A stretch of 64,000 nt of DNA. Origin: Hymenobacter busanensis. Lineage in GTDB: Bacteria; Bacteroidota; Bacteroidia; Cytophagales; Hymenobacteraceae. Every line of letters begins with the position of its first letter. Positions within the stretch are counted from its first letter, which is position 1. The notes under the pieces were generated by a model. It saw only the letters and a program-made list of their open reading frames with translations. It was not told the DNA's origin and made no database searches. Location of the stretch: positions 1 through 64,000 of the forward strand of contig NZ_VTWU01000004.1 of the NCBI RefSeq assembly GCF_008727865.1, given 5' to 3'. Shown one piece after another: positions 49,974 to 58,951 of this stretch. The position numbers were made by a program, and so were the translations under genes.

Positions 49974-51020
49974 ATGCTCCCAACTTCAGCCTACGCTGCG
50001 CCGGCCGCCAATGTGCCGCTGGCGCCGTTCCAATTTGAGCGCCGCGACGTCGGCCCGCATGATGTGCTCATCGACATCCAGTTTTGCGGCGTGTGCCACT
50101 CCGACCTGCACCAGGTGCGCGACGAGTGGGGCGGCTCGATTTTTCCGATGGTGCCCGGCCACGAAATTGTGGGCCGCGTGACCCAGGTCGGCGCCCACGT
50201 CAAAAACTTCCAGGTAGGCGACTTGGCCGGCGTTGGCTGCATGGTCGACTCGTGCCGCACCTGCCCCAGCTGCCAGGAGGGCCTGGAGCAGTACTGCGAA
50301 ACCACCGGCATGGTGGGCACCTACAACAGCCGCGAAATCGGCTCGGGCGCACCCACCTACGGCGGCTACTCCAAGCAGATTGTGGTCGACGAGAAGTACA
50401 CCCTGAAAGTATCGGAGAAGCTCGACCTGGCCCGCGTGGCCCCGCTGCTTTGCGCTGGCATCACCACCTACTCGCCGCTGCGGCAGTGGAAAGTGGGCCC
50501 CGGCCACCGCGTGGGCGTCATGGGCCTCGGCGGCCTAGGCCACATGGCCGTGAAGCTGGCCGCTGCTATGGGTGCCGAAGTAACCGTGCTCAGCACCTCG
50601 CCCAACAAGCAGGCCGATGCCGAAGCCCTCGGTGCCCACAAGTTTGTGGTGACAAAGGACAAGGAACAGCTGAAGTCGGTGACCAACTACTTCGACTTCA
50701 TCATCAACACCGTGTCGGCCCCGCTCGATCTGGCGGCCTACCTGAACCTGCTGCGCCGCGACGGCACCATGATTCTGCTGGGCGTGCCGCCCGAAGCGCC
50801 GCAGGTGCACGCCTTCCAGCTCATCGGCAAGCGCCGCCGCATTGCCGGCTCGCTCATCGGCGGCATTCAGGAAACCCAGGAAATGCTGGATTTCTGCGCC
50901 GAGCACAACATCATGTCCGACATCGAAATCATCGACATCAAGGACATCAACGAAGCCTATGAGCGCATGCTGAAGGGCGACGTGAAGTACCGCTTCGTCA
51001 TCGACCTGGCGACGCTGTAG
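49974..51020 (+). CDS. Zinc-dependent NAD(P) alcohol dehydrogenase (YahK/CAD-like)
   Basis: 348 residues, medium-chain dehydrogenase. Catalytic zinc: CGVCHSDLHQVRDEW (Cys about 37), GHEIVGRVTQVG (His, Glu). Structural zinc: CMVDSCRTCPSCQEGLEQYC. Cofactor fold: RVGVMGLGGLGHMAVKLAAA (GxGGLG). This spacing and FPMVPGHEIVG are typical of YahK and cinnamyl-alcohol-type enzymes acting on aldehydes, usually with NADPH. Start at 49974 (MLPTSAYAAPAANVPLAPF) rather than the longer frame. Followed by a dispersed inverted repeat. Confidence 0.96.
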   Translation: MLPTSAYAAPAANVPLAPFQFERRDVGPHDVLIDIQFCGVCHSDLHQVRDEWGGSIFPMVPGHEIVGRVTQVGAHVKNFQVGDLAGVGCMVDSCRTCPSCQEGLEQYCETTGMVGTYNSREIGSGAPTYGGYSKQIVVDEKYTLKVSEKLDLARVAPLLCAGITTYSPLRQWKVGPGHRVGVMGLGGLGHMAVKLAAAMGAEVTVLSTSPNKQADAEALGAHKFVVTKDKEQLKSVTNYFDFIINTVSAPLDLAAYLNLLRRDGTMILLGVPPEAPQVHAFQLIGKRRRIAGSLIGGIQETQEMLDFCAEHNIMSDIEIIDIKDINEAYERMLKGDVKYRFVIDLATL

Positions 51021-51042
51021 AGGATTTGCAATCAGGATGTGT

Positions 51043-51138
51043 CATCCTGAGCAACGCGAAGGACCTTTTCACCGCCGAACGAGCACCGCAACAACGGCTC
51101 GTTCAGGCGGGAGAAGGTCCTTCATTGCGTTCAGGGCG
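51043..51138. repeat. Dispersed inverted repeat, second copy of the 40309 element
   Basis: CATCCTGAGCAACGCGAAGG followed by ACCTT, then the same CACCGCCGAACGAGC as at 40309, with an imperfect reverse-complement arm (AAGGTCCTTCATTGCGTTCA and GGGCG). Sits between convergent genes. Confidence 0.85.
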
Positions 51139-51164
51139 ACGGGTGTTAACTGAAAATCGGTGCC

Positions 51165-51695
51165 TCAGCGCACTTCGTAGGGGTAGTGAAACACACCCTC
51201 GAACACCAGCCGCTTAGCCGCCGAGCGGGCCACGTTGGTTTGGCAGAGCACCACCCGAAACGTGCCCGTGAGCAGGTGCTGAGCCGCGTCCACGTTCGTC
51301 ACGCGCACTTCGCCCTCGTTCACGCCGCAGGCCATCGACTCGGCACTCATGTCGCCCACGCGGTAGCCGGCCTCGCGCACGTGCCCGCTCAGGATTTCCT
51401 TGAAGCGGTAGATGCCCGGCGTCGGCTTGAACTCATCGACCAGAATGGTAAGGCCTTGCTCGTCGGGGGCGTCGGCGCGGGCAATGGCCAGCGTGAGCAC
51501 CTTGCCGGCCCCGGTCGATACCTCGATGCGTGAGTAGGTGGTATCGGCTTTCACGGGCACGCCGTTGAGGCGCAGTTGGAGCAGGTGCGGCGGGCGGGCC
51601 GGGGGCGCAGAAGCCGTGAGCATAGCCAGCGGCAGCACCGGCCACAAAAGCACGGAAAAACGGCGGACACGCGGCAGCAGGAGAGGCAAAAGCAT
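51165..51695 (-). CDS. Hypothetical exported protein
   Basis: 176 residues; the ATG at 51695 gives the best signal peptide (MLLPLLLPRVRRFSVLLWPV...TASAP). The mature domain is beta-rich: LLQLRLNGVPVKADTTYSRI, VLTLAIARADAPDEQGLTIL, GIYRFKEI, AEVRVTNV-like VNEGEVRVTNVDAAQHLLTG and a C-terminal FEGVFHYPYEVR. The order of strands and the 'G-T-F-R-V-V-L' near the end resemble Bacteroidota DUF6252-like proteins, a guess. No operon partner. Confidence 0.7.
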   Translation of the reverse strand: MLLPLLLPRVRRFSVLLWPVLPLAMLTASAPPARPPHLLQLRLNGVPVKADTTYSRIEVSTGAGKVLTLAIARADAPDEQGLTILVDEFKPTPGIYRFKEILSGHVREAGYRVGDMSAESMACGVNEGEVRVTNVDAAQHLLTGTFRVVLCQTNVARSAAKRLVFEGVFHYPYEVR

Positions 51696-51825
51696 GAGGA
51701 AAGATAAGCAGTGAAACCCGGCCGGGCCAGCCAACAATCGGGCCAGCGGCCTATAGCAAAGCCGCCGGGTGCCCGTGGTGGTTGCAACGGGCGTCCGGCG
51801 GCTTTTCGTGTGGCGGCAAGGGCGG

Positions 51826-52509
51826 TTAGCGGCGCGCGGCGTCGGGCACGGGCGTTTCGCCGCCGTGAATCATGTCGGAGGTAATGCCGTGGTCTTTGTG
51901 CAGCTCGGCCCACAGCACGCCGCCCAGGTGCACCACCACGAAGGCGATGATGAGGTACATGTTCACGTTGTGCACCTCCTTGATGGTGTGCTCTAGCTCG
52001 TGCAGGGCGGGCACGTCGTCGGCGTACACCAGGCACAGGCCCGTGGCCACCATCACCAGCAGCAGCAGGTAGAACACGAGGTAGCTGTACTTCACCAGCA
52101 CCGAGTGGCGCAGGCGAAACGCGGTATCGGGCATAGCGTCGTGCAGCCGGGCAGCCTGGCGCAGGCGGTAGCGGAAGCGCTGCACCAGCGGCGAGGCCAG
52201 CTCGGCCACAATGCGCAAGGCCAGCAGCAGGGTCAGCGTCACGCCCAGGTAAATGTGCCAGTCCCAGATGCGGTGGCTCACCAGCCCGCCAATGCCGCGC
52301 AGCTGCTCTTTGGTGGCCGTAATGCCCTGTTCGCTCAGGCGCTCCTGCATCTTGGGCAGCAGCCCGCGCATGTTGATGATGACGCGCAGAAACAGGATGG
52401 TGCTCAGCAGCCCAAATACCACGGCGGCGCTGGACCAGTGCCAGAGCCGCAGCAGGGGCGAGTATTTTTTGACGGTGACAGGAACGGAAGCGGTGGGTAG
52501 CTCTGGCAT
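51826..52509 (-). CDS. Cytochrome b561/Ni-hydrogenase-type b-heme membrane protein
   Basis: 227 residues with four transmembrane helices. Heme-ligating His are in place: LLRLWHWSSAAVVFGLLS, IWDWHIYLGVTLTLLLALRI, VKYSYLVFYLLLLVMVATG and MYLIIAFVVVHLGGVLWAEL. It probably passes electrons in the inner membrane. The stop-to-start distance to the upstream aminotransferase is 12 bp, so the two genes are likely co-transcribed. Redox partner unknown. Confidence 0.9.
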   Translation of the reverse strand: MPELPTASVPVTVKKYSPLLRLWHWSSAAVVFGLLSTILFLRVIINMRGLLPKMQERLSEQGITATKEQLRGIGGLVSHRIWDWHIYLGVTLTLLLALRIVAELASPLVQRFRYRLRQAARLHDAMPDTAFRLRHSVLVKYSYLVFYLLLLVMVATGLCLVYADDVPALHELEHTIKEVHNVNMYLIIAFVVVHLGGVLWAELHKDHGITSDMIHGGETPVPDAARR

Positions 52510-52521
52510 GGCGAAAAAGGG

Positions 52522-53763
52522 TCAGGAAAGCAGGGTAGGGGTGTGTAGGGCGGAGGCGGATGCCTGGGCAAGGGTGCGGCCGGGGTAGTGCAGAAGCCCT
52601 TCGGCCAGGCAGTCCATGGCAGCCTCAATAGCGGGCTGGTTGATGACGTAGGCCAGGCGCACTTCGTCGCGGCCCGCGCCGGGCGTGGCGTAGAAGCCGG
52701 CGGCCGGCGAAATCATGACCGTGTGGCCGTGGTGCTGAAACGACTCTAGCAGCCACTGCGCAAACCGCTCGGCATCGTCGACGGGCAGGCGGGCCATTAT
52801 GTAGAAGGCCCCGTCGGGGGTGGGGCACTGCACGCCGGGCATGGCCCGCAGGCGGCGCAGCATCAGGTCGCGGCGGGCGCGGTATTCGGTTTTGGTGTGG
52901 TCGAAGTAGCTGCTGGGCAGGTCGGCGGCGGCTTCGGCAAACACCTGAGCCAGGCCGGGTGGGCTCACGCGCAGCTGGGCAAACTTGAAGGCGGCTTGGT
53001 AGAGCGCCCGGTTTTTGGTGACGAATGCCCCGATGCGCGCTCCGCAGGCGCTGTAGCGCTTGGAAATGGTGTCGAGCAGTACCACGTGCTCGTCGGCGCC
53101 AGGCAGCTGCAGCGGACTCACAAACTCGGCGTCGTAGCAGAATTCGCGGTAAGCCTCGTCGGAGAGCAGGTACAGGTCGTGCGCCCGGCACACGTCCAGC
53201 AGCTCGGCCAGCTCGGTACGGGTGTACACGTAGCCGGTGGGGTTGTTGGGGTTGCAGATGAGCACGGCGCGGGTGCGGGGCGTGATGCGCGCGGCCACCT
53301 CGGCAATGGGTGGCAGGGCGTAGCCGCTTTTAAACGAAGCCGTGACGGCCACCAGCCGCACACCCGTGGCCAGCGCAAAACCCAGGTAGGGCCCGTAGAA
53401 CGGCTCCGGCACAATCACCTCGTCGCCGGGATTGAAGCAGCACATGAAGGCAAACAGCAGCGCCTCCGAACCGCCGGTCGTCACCAGGATATCGTCGGCG
53501 GCCACCACTATGCCGAGGCGCTGGTAGTAGGCGGCCAGCTTGTGGCGGTAGCTGGGGTAGCCGGCCGTGGGGCTGTACTCCAGCACCCGAATGCTGGCCT
53601 GCTGCACGGCCGCCAGCATGGCGGGCGGCGTTTCCACGTCGGGTTGCCCAATGTTGAGGTGGTATACCCCCACGCCGCGCTGCTTGGCGGCGTCGGCAAA
53701 CGGCGTGAGCTTGCGGTAAGGCGACATCGGCAGGGCCGTGCCGCGCTCGGATACTTTCAACAT
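52522..53763 (-). CDS. Class I/II PLP-dependent aminotransferase (AAT type)
   Basis: 413 residues from the ATG at 53763. Fold-type I aminotransferase: HLNIGQPDVETPPAML (start of domain), SPTAGYPSYRHKLAAYY, VTTGGSEALLFAFMCCF, ICNPNNPTGYVYTRTE (about 175) and TISKRYSACGARIGAF with the PLP Lys (about 242); RLAYVINQPAIEAAM includes the substrate-binding Arg region. It transfers amino groups between an amino acid, often Asp or an aromatic, and a keto acid. It is 12 bp upstream of the cytochrome b561-like gene. The longer frame upstream was not used. Confidence 0.95.
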   Translation of the reverse strand: MLKVSERGTALPMSPYRKLTPFADAAKQRGVGVYHLNIGQPDVETPPAMLAAVQQASIRVLEYSPTAGYPSYRHKLAAYYQRLGIVVAADDILVTTGGSEALLFAFMCCFNPGDEVIVPEPFYGPYLGFALATGVRLVAVTASFKSGYALPPIAEVAARITPRTRAVLICNPNNPTGYVYTRTELAELLDVCRAHDLYLLSDEAYREFCYDAEFVSPLQLPGADEHVVLLDTISKRYSACGARIGAFVTKNRALYQAAFKFAQLRVSPPGLAQVFAEAAADLPSSYFDHTKTEYRARRDLMLRRLRAMPGVQCPTPDGAFYIMARLPVDDAERFAQWLLESFQHHGHTVMISPAAGFYATPGAGRDEVRLAYVINQPAIEAAMDCLAEGLLHYPGRTLAQASASALHTPTLLS

Positions 53764-53937
53764 ACACACGGAGCTGAACGGACAAGCCAAAGACCGCCCA
53801 AAATACCAAGCCGCACGCAGTTGCCGGCTACCCGCGCCGCAAATAATGAGATGGATGCGGCACCCAAGCCAGTAGGCAATAGCAATTTGAGTGGGCGAAT
53901 TGTACTGAGCGCAGAACCAAGTGCGCGGCTTTGCTAC

Positions 53938-53945
53938 TACCTTTG
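53938..53945 (+). promoter_or_regulatory. Bacteroidota -7 box (TACCTTTG)
   Basis: TAnnTTTG match about 100 bp upstream of the secreted protein at 54047. No matching -33 box was found at the usual distance. Confidence 0.4.
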
Positions 53946-54046
53946 AATTAGGATTTTACGTGCTTGGCGGAGTGTGCCAGGAACGCCGATTGCCGGCGGC
54001 GGACGATTCTGCAGTGTTTTTCCACCCTTATTTTACCCCACCCTTT

Positions 54047-55645
54047 ATGCACCGACTTTTACGCTGTGCCGGCGTGTTGGCGGCCGCCCTCTGCGCCCTG
54101 CCCGCGGCTGCGCAGGAAACCTCCATTCCCAACCTCGAAGCGTGGTCGTTCACCGGCTTCAAGTCGGTGGATGGGCAGTTCTACTACATGCTGCGGCAGG
54201 AGCGCAACGTGTACGACCTGTTCCACCTGGAGCTCTACAGCCGCGACCTGAAAAAGCTCAGCACCACCGACGTGCGCCTGGGCCGCAACGGCAAGTTGTT
54301 GGCCGCCCGCGCCGTGGGCGACTACGCCGTGTTCTGCTTCTACAACGGCAAGACCGGGCAGCTACTCAAGTTCGACGCCAACGGCCAGAAAAGCCAGGAC
54401 GTGGCCGTGCCCGCCGCCGACGTGTTTGGCAGCATCACCGCCATTGAGCCCGCGGGCGGCGGCGACTTCTACGTGGCCTACCCCATCGACGCCGACAAGA
54501 AAGGCTACTCGGTGGCCCGCTACGGCGCCGATTTCAAGCCCAAGTGGCAGAAAGACTACGCGCCCGAGAAAGGCAAGTACCAGCTGAAGATGTTCCGGGC
54601 CGATGCCACCCACGCCTACGCCATCGACGACTACTCCAAAACAGGCTGGGAAGTAGCCTGCCTCGACGGCACTACCGGCGCCGAAAAGGCCCGCCCGGCC
54701 CTGCCAACCGCGCCCAACCTGCTGGAACCCACCCTGGCCAGTATCGACAAAGCCGGCCGGCTGCTGCTGAGCGGCACGTACGTCGACAAATCCTCGCCGC
54801 GGCCCGTGGTGTCGGTGCAAACCGAGGAAACGCCGCCGCGCGAGGGCTTTTTCACCAGCGCCTACTCGCCCGAGGGCAAGGAAGAATTTCTGACCGCCAC
54901 GCCCTACACAAAGGAGCTAGGCCAGCAGCTGAATTCGCGCTCCAGCATCCAGATTTTCACGGTGCGCAACTACCCCGGCCTCAAGTTGCACGAGCTGGTG
55001 GAGCGGCCCGGCGGGGGCTACACCCTCATAGGGGAAACGTTTAAAACCTACGGCTACAACGACACCGACTACCAGCTGGCCGGCGGCACCAAAACGGCCG
55101 CGCCCGCTGCGCCCAACAGCAGCTTCGGCTCGATGGGCGGCTTCGGCGTAGCCAACACCCGCCGCTACATCCTGGACTTCGTGCTCATGCAGCTCGATGC
55201 CCAGGGCAAAATCACCAGCATCAAGCGTATTCCCAAGCCCTACAAGCTCTACCAAAACCGCAGCATCGGCAACGGGCCCGAGGAGTTCGACAAGCGCCTG
55301 GCCTACAGCTACCGGTTTATGTACCAGTCCACGCCGGCGCAGGAGCCCCGGCTGGTGTTTCTGAACTGGCACCAGAACCTGCAGTACGTCAACACCATCG
55401 GCAGCACCGACACGCGCGACAACCTCTTCACCCGCCTCTACCTCGACCAGCCCGTGGTGCCCGCCGACAAAGACCGCGGCGAGCTGACAGTGCGCGAGTT
55501 TGAAGACGAAGTGACGGCCCACAACGTGGACTTGTTCTACGACGAAGTGCTGCCCAACGTGCCCGGCAAGTTTGTGTACTCGCACTACGACAAAGCCCGC
55601 CAGACGCTGTTTCTGCGCCTGCTCGACGTGCCCGGCCTCAAGTAA
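54047..55645 (+). CDS. Secreted protein of unknown function (first of a paralogous pair)
   Basis: 532 residues from the ATG at 54047, with a signal peptide (MHRLLRCAGVLAAALCALPAAAQ). The mature part has a repeated beta-propeller-like texture (YDLFHLELYSRDLKKLSTTD, FDANGQKSQDVAVPAADVFG, VARYGADFKPKWQKDYAPEK). A variable Ala/Pro-rich insert with GGTKTAAPAAPNSSFGSMGG (about 345) is seen. The C-terminal part RQTLFLRLLDVPG matches RKQMRLRVLPMQ of the neighbour. No known family was recognised. The gene is 27 bp upstream of 55673-57268 and likely co-transcribed. Confidence 0.82.
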   Translation: MHRLLRCAGVLAAALCALPAAAQETSIPNLEAWSFTGFKSVDGQFYYMLRQERNVYDLFHLELYSRDLKKLSTTDVRLGRNGKLLAARAVGDYAVFCFYNGKTGQLLKFDANGQKSQDVAVPAADVFGSITAIEPAGGGDFYVAYPIDADKKGYSVARYGADFKPKWQKDYAPEKGKYQLKMFRADATHAYAIDDYSKTGWEVACLDGTTGAEKARPALPTAPNLLEPTLASIDKAGRLLLSGTYVDKSSPRPVVSVQTEETPPREGFFTSAYSPEGKEEFLTATPYTKELGQQLNSRSSIQIFTVRNYPGLKLHELVERPGGGYTLIGETFKTYGYNDTDYQLAGGTKTAAPAAPNSSFGSMGGFGVANTRRYILDFVLMQLDAQGKITSIKRIPKPYKLYQNRSIGNGPEEFDKRLAYSYRFMYQSTPAQEPRLVFLNWHQNLQYVNTIGSTDTRDNLFTRLYLDQPVVPADKDRGELTVREFEDEVTAHNVDLFYDEVLPNVPGKFVYSHYDKARQTLFLRLLDVPGLK

Positions 55646-55672
55646 TTCCTGGTGTTTTATCTGCTGATTCCG

Positions 55673-57268
55673 ATGACGACTTTCCTTTCGCGGCCCCTTG
55701 GGCTGCTGACTGCCCTGCTGCGCCAGAAAGCTGGCAGCCTCCTGTATCTGCTGACCCTGGCCGCCTTGCCCGCGGTGGCGCAAGCCCCGCAAGACCTCAC
55801 CTTGCGCGGCGTGCCAGTACCGCCCCAGGTCCTGCCGCTCGACGGCCAGGGCTACGCCGTGCTCTACCGCAGCGAAGCCGGCGAAGAAGGCCAGGACGTG
55901 TACGCCATGCGTATTCTCGACCCGGCCCTGAAGGTGAAGCACCAGTACGCGCTCAACATTCCGGTGGGCGCCGTGCCATTGGCTACGCTGCCGGCCCGCA
56001 ACACCTTCGCGCTGGTGTTTCAGGACCGCACCACGGCCCGCGTGGCCCTCTACACCTTCAACCCCGGCACCGGCGCCAAGCAGCAGCGCATCCTCGAAGC
56101 CTTGCCCGACGGCCGCCGCGCCCCGGCCGGGGCCCCGCTGGTAGCCACCACGCCCACCGAAGGCTATTGCCTGGTGCAGCCCTACCGCGCCGACACCGCC
56201 GGCTACGCCATTACCATTCTCGACGCCAACCTGAAGCCGGAATGGACGCACATGTACTTCCCAAAGGATTTGCGCCAGCATCAGCCCCTGCAAGTGGCCG
56301 TGAGCAAGGACGTAATTACCCTCGTGCTGTCGGATTCATACATCCTGAACCGCAACAAGCCCACCCAGCGCTACATGACCGACTACGCCGTGCTGGGCAT
56401 CGACCGGGCCACGGGCAAGGTGCTCTACCGCACGCCCACCCGCCAGAACGGCCTTACCATGTTGCCCAACCAACTGTTGCCCCTGGCCGATGGCCGCGTG
56501 GCCACCACCGGCGTGTACTTCACCAGCAAGGCCACCCGCCTCGATAGCGCCCAGGGCGTGTTTCTGACCACCTACAAGCCCGACGGCACCGCCGCCGCGC
56601 CCGTTCTCACCCCGTGGGCCGAGCTGGGCAAAGCCGTAAATGACCCCGGCCTAGGCGTGCGCGTACAGGCCCGCAAGGCCTACTTCCCGCTGCTGGAGCT
56701 GGTAACCACCACCGGCACCGACGCCAAGCTCATCGGCGAGTACAACGACAACGGCCAGCCCGGCCCCTTCGTGGTGCTGAACTACGATGCCACCGGCAAG
56801 CTCGCCAACATCTACCCCGTGGCCCGCACCTTCAAATCCGTAAGCACCGCCGACGAGCTGCGCTATAGCCACTACCGCGGCGTGGTGGGCAAGCAGGGCG
56901 AACCGTACCTGCTCTACACCGGCGTCGAGAGCAAGCAGGAATACGCCTACGCTACCGTGCTGGCCAACGTGCCCGGCCGCTCGGCCGTGCGGGCGGTGTC
57001 GTCGCTGGAGAAGCTGCCCGATGCCCCGGCAGCCCCGGCCGCCTTTGTCGACCCCGTGGCCCAGCACCTGGAGCTGTTTCGCAAGAACCTGAACACGGCC
57101 GCCGAAGCCGTAAACAAGGCCCTCTACGGCGACACGCCGCCCCCGCAGACCTACTACCAGAACGACCCGCTCACCGGTTTCGTGGTGGGCGCCCCCGGCG
57201 AAGTAGCCACCTTCCGCTACGACCCCGCCCGCAAGCAGATGCGCCTCCGCGTGCTGCCCATGCAGTAA
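55673..57268 (+). CDS. Secreted protein of unknown function (second of a paralogous pair)
   Basis: 531 residues from the ATG at 55673 (a GTG at 55652 is possible), with an N-terminal hydrophobic stretch that can act as a signal (LLTLAALPAVAQAP). It resembles the preceding protein in length, strand pattern (DVYAMRILDPALKVKHQYAL, ITILDANLKPEWTHMYFPKD, FVVLNYDATGKLANIYPVAR) and C-terminal end. Central Lys/Thr/Pro segments and a Gln-rich part suggest surface exposure. No known family. The closeness of the genes and parallel organisation point to tandem duplication. Confidence 0.82.
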   Translation: MTTFLSRPLGLLTALLRQKAGSLLYLLTLAALPAVAQAPQDLTLRGVPVPPQVLPLDGQGYAVLYRSEAGEEGQDVYAMRILDPALKVKHQYALNIPVGAVPLATLPARNTFALVFQDRTTARVALYTFNPGTGAKQQRILEALPDGRRAPAGAPLVATTPTEGYCLVQPYRADTAGYAITILDANLKPEWTHMYFPKDLRQHQPLQVAVSKDVITLVLSDSYILNRNKPTQRYMTDYAVLGIDRATGKVLYRTPTRQNGLTMLPNQLLPLADGRVATTGVYFTSKATRLDSAQGVFLTTYKPDGTAAAPVLTPWAELGKAVNDPGLGVRVQARKAYFPLLELVTTTGTDAKLIGEYNDNGQPGPFVVLNYDATGKLANIYPVARTFKSVSTADELRYSHYRGVVGKQGEPYLLYTGVESKQEYAYATVLANVPGRSAVRAVSSLEKLPDAPAAPAAFVDPVAQHLELFRKNLNTAAEAVNKALYGDTPPPQTYYQNDPLTGFVVGAPGEVATFRYDPARKQMRLRVLPMQ

Positions 57269-57282
57269 AGTTTCGTGCCTTA

Positions 57283-57449
57283 GACCGTCATGCTGAGCTT
57301 GTCGAAGCATTTCTACCGCTTTGCTAGAACGTCATGCAGAGCGCAGCGAAGCATCTCGCGTGTTTACCAGGATAGTAAAATCACTCTCTGGAGTCAGCAC
57401 GCGAGATGCTTCGCTGCGCTCTGCATGACGTTCTAGCGGCATGACGGTC
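57283..57449. repeat. Nested long inverted repeat
   Basis: A 40-bp perfect stem (57323-57362 with 57398-57437, beginning GCTAGAACGTCATGCAGAGC) lies inside outer arms GACCGTCATGC (57283-57293) and GCATGACGGTC (57439-57449). It is placed after the paralogous pair and could end their transcript. Related in style to the dispersed GTCATCCTGAGC repeats. Bases 57490-57540 contain a further imperfect hairpin, possibly a terminator. Confidence 0.85.
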
Positions 57450-57566
57450 TGATTGTTTTTGCGCGAAGCATCAGTCACCAATGTGCTTTAAGTTCTGAAG
57501 CCTCGCCAGTAGCGTCTTGCTAGCGGCGGGGCTTCAACTTGTAGCAGCGTTTCCAGTTATGCTCCC

Positions 57567-58127
57567 ATGACTCCTGCCCCTGCTTCCTCTTCTGACAAGC
57601 ACCTGAACGCCCCGCTGCCCGAAGTATGGCTGCGCGGCCCCCTCCCCGAGGTGCCGCCGCTGCTGCAACCCGTAGCCCACGCCCTGCTGCAGGCCCGCGA
57701 AGAGCTCGGCGCCGCCCTCCACGACTTCCCCGCCGACCTGCTCTGGCAGCGCCCCGCCGGTGTGGCATCAGTGGGGTTTCACCTGCAGCACCTCACCGGC
57801 GTGCTCGACCGCCTGCTGACCTACGCCCGCGCCGAAACCCTGACGCCCGCGCAGCTAGCCTACCTGGCCGCCGAAGGAAAACCCACCGCGCCGCCCACCA
57901 GCACCGCCGCCCTCGTGCGGGCTTTCGAGACGCAGGTGGAGCAGGCCCTGGCGCAGCTACGCGCTACCGACGAAGCCACGCTACCCAACTGGCGCGGCGT
58001 GGGCCGGGCGCAGCTGCCCTCCACCGTGCTGGGCCTGCTCACGCACGCCGCCGAGCACACCATGCGGCACCTGGGACAGCTGCTGGTAACGGCGCGGGTG
58101 GTGCAGACTGCGCCGCCAATGCCCTGA
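57567..58127 (+). CDS. DinB-like metal-binding four-helix protein
   Basis: 186 residues, cytoplasmic, DinB/YfiT family with a metal site formed by three His. Ligand regions: VGFHLQHLTGVLDRLL (first His pair) and LTHAAEHTMRHLGQLL (later His). Some members are thiol-dependent transferases or modify stress metabolites; the substrate here is unknown. Pro/Ala-rich N-terminus precedes the fold. Start as predicted at 57567. Confidence 0.9.
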   Translation: MTPAPASSSDKHLNAPLPEVWLRGPLPEVPPLLQPVAHALLQAREELGAALHDFPADLLWQRPAGVASVGFHLQHLTGVLDRLLTYARAETLTPAQLAYLAAEGKPTAPPTSTAALVRAFETQVEQALAQLRATDEATLPNWRGVGRAQLPSTVLGLLTHAAEHTMRHLGQLLVTARVVQTAPPMP

Positions 58128-58268
58128 AATACCCGGAAGTAGGTATTGACACCTGTCGGTTTAGTGCGTCACTTTGCATTATCCTTGGCCGGTGCGCAAT
58201 GGCGCCGCTGGCCGGGGAATTGACCTCTTCCACCGGCAGCCTGCCCCGCTGCTTTGCCTCCTCCACTC

Positions 58269-58868
58269 ATGAAACACGCGTACTCCTTTGGCTTGGCCTT
58301 TCTCGGCCTGGCTTTGTCCGTCAGTCTGACCTCCTGCCTCACCGACGGCAAAGAAGACGACCCCACGCCCACCGACAACGGCGTAACCGAAAGCCTGCAC
58401 TTCGCCTTCAAAACGCCTGACTGGCAGCGCCAGATCGACTGCACGCACCTCGACTTGAACGCCTACGGCGGCTTCGGCACAACCACCTACTATACCTCGG
58501 CTACCTCGGCGTCTACCAATTCCACCTTCTACCTGTCGTACCCCAAGGACAGCTCGGCCATTGTGGCGGCCACCAACCTGAAAAAGTACCCCATTGCCGA
58601 TTACGGCCAGAGCACCGAGCTGCCCTTCCGCTTTTCGCTGAAGCTGCCCACCACCGAGGGCAGCACAGGCCGCCTGGTTAGCAAGGCCGGCGAATCGGCC
58701 GATGTGTTCAACGAGATTGTGGCCGTGAAATACGCCGGCCGCGACGGCAGCGAAGCCAAGTTCGACGTGAAAGGCCGCTACCAGATGCAGGTGAGCGAGT
58801 TGAACACGACCAACGTGAAAACGGTAACCGGCACCTACCATTTCCGCATCCGGACGACCCGTCGCTAG
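58269..58868 (+). CDS. Lipoprotein of unknown function
   Basis: 199 residues from the ATG at 58269. Lipoprotein signal with SLTSCLTDGKEDDP, lipid Cys near residue 24, acidic residues after it. The mature part is rich in Thr/Ser/Tyr and beta-strand-like segments (FGTTTYYTSATSASTNSTFY, YPIADYGQSTELPFRFSLKL, NTTNVKTVTGTYHFRIRTTR). No family recognised. A terminator lies 30 bp downstream. Confidence 0.82.
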   Translation: MKHAYSFGLAFLGLALSVSLTSCLTDGKEDDPTPTDNGVTESLHFAFKTPDWQRQIDCTHLDLNAYGGFGTTTYYTSATSASTNSTFYLSYPKDSSAIVAATNLKKYPIADYGQSTELPFRFSLKLPTTEGSTGRLVSKAGESADVFNEIVAVKYAGRDGSEAKFDVKGRYQMQVSELNTTNVKTVTGTYHFRIRTTRR

Positions 58869-58897
58869 GGCCGGGTTGCGTTTGCTGGGAAATGCAG

Positions 58898-58927
58898 CAG
58901 GGCACCCGTGGTGGGTGCCCTGTTTTT
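58898..58927 (+). terminator. Rho-independent terminator
   Basis: CAGGGCACCC and GGGTGCCCTG stem followed by a T tract (TTTTTG), directly after the lipoprotein gene. Confidence 0.88.
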
Positions 58928-58951
58928 GTGTTAGGGTGACTATGGTTTCGT

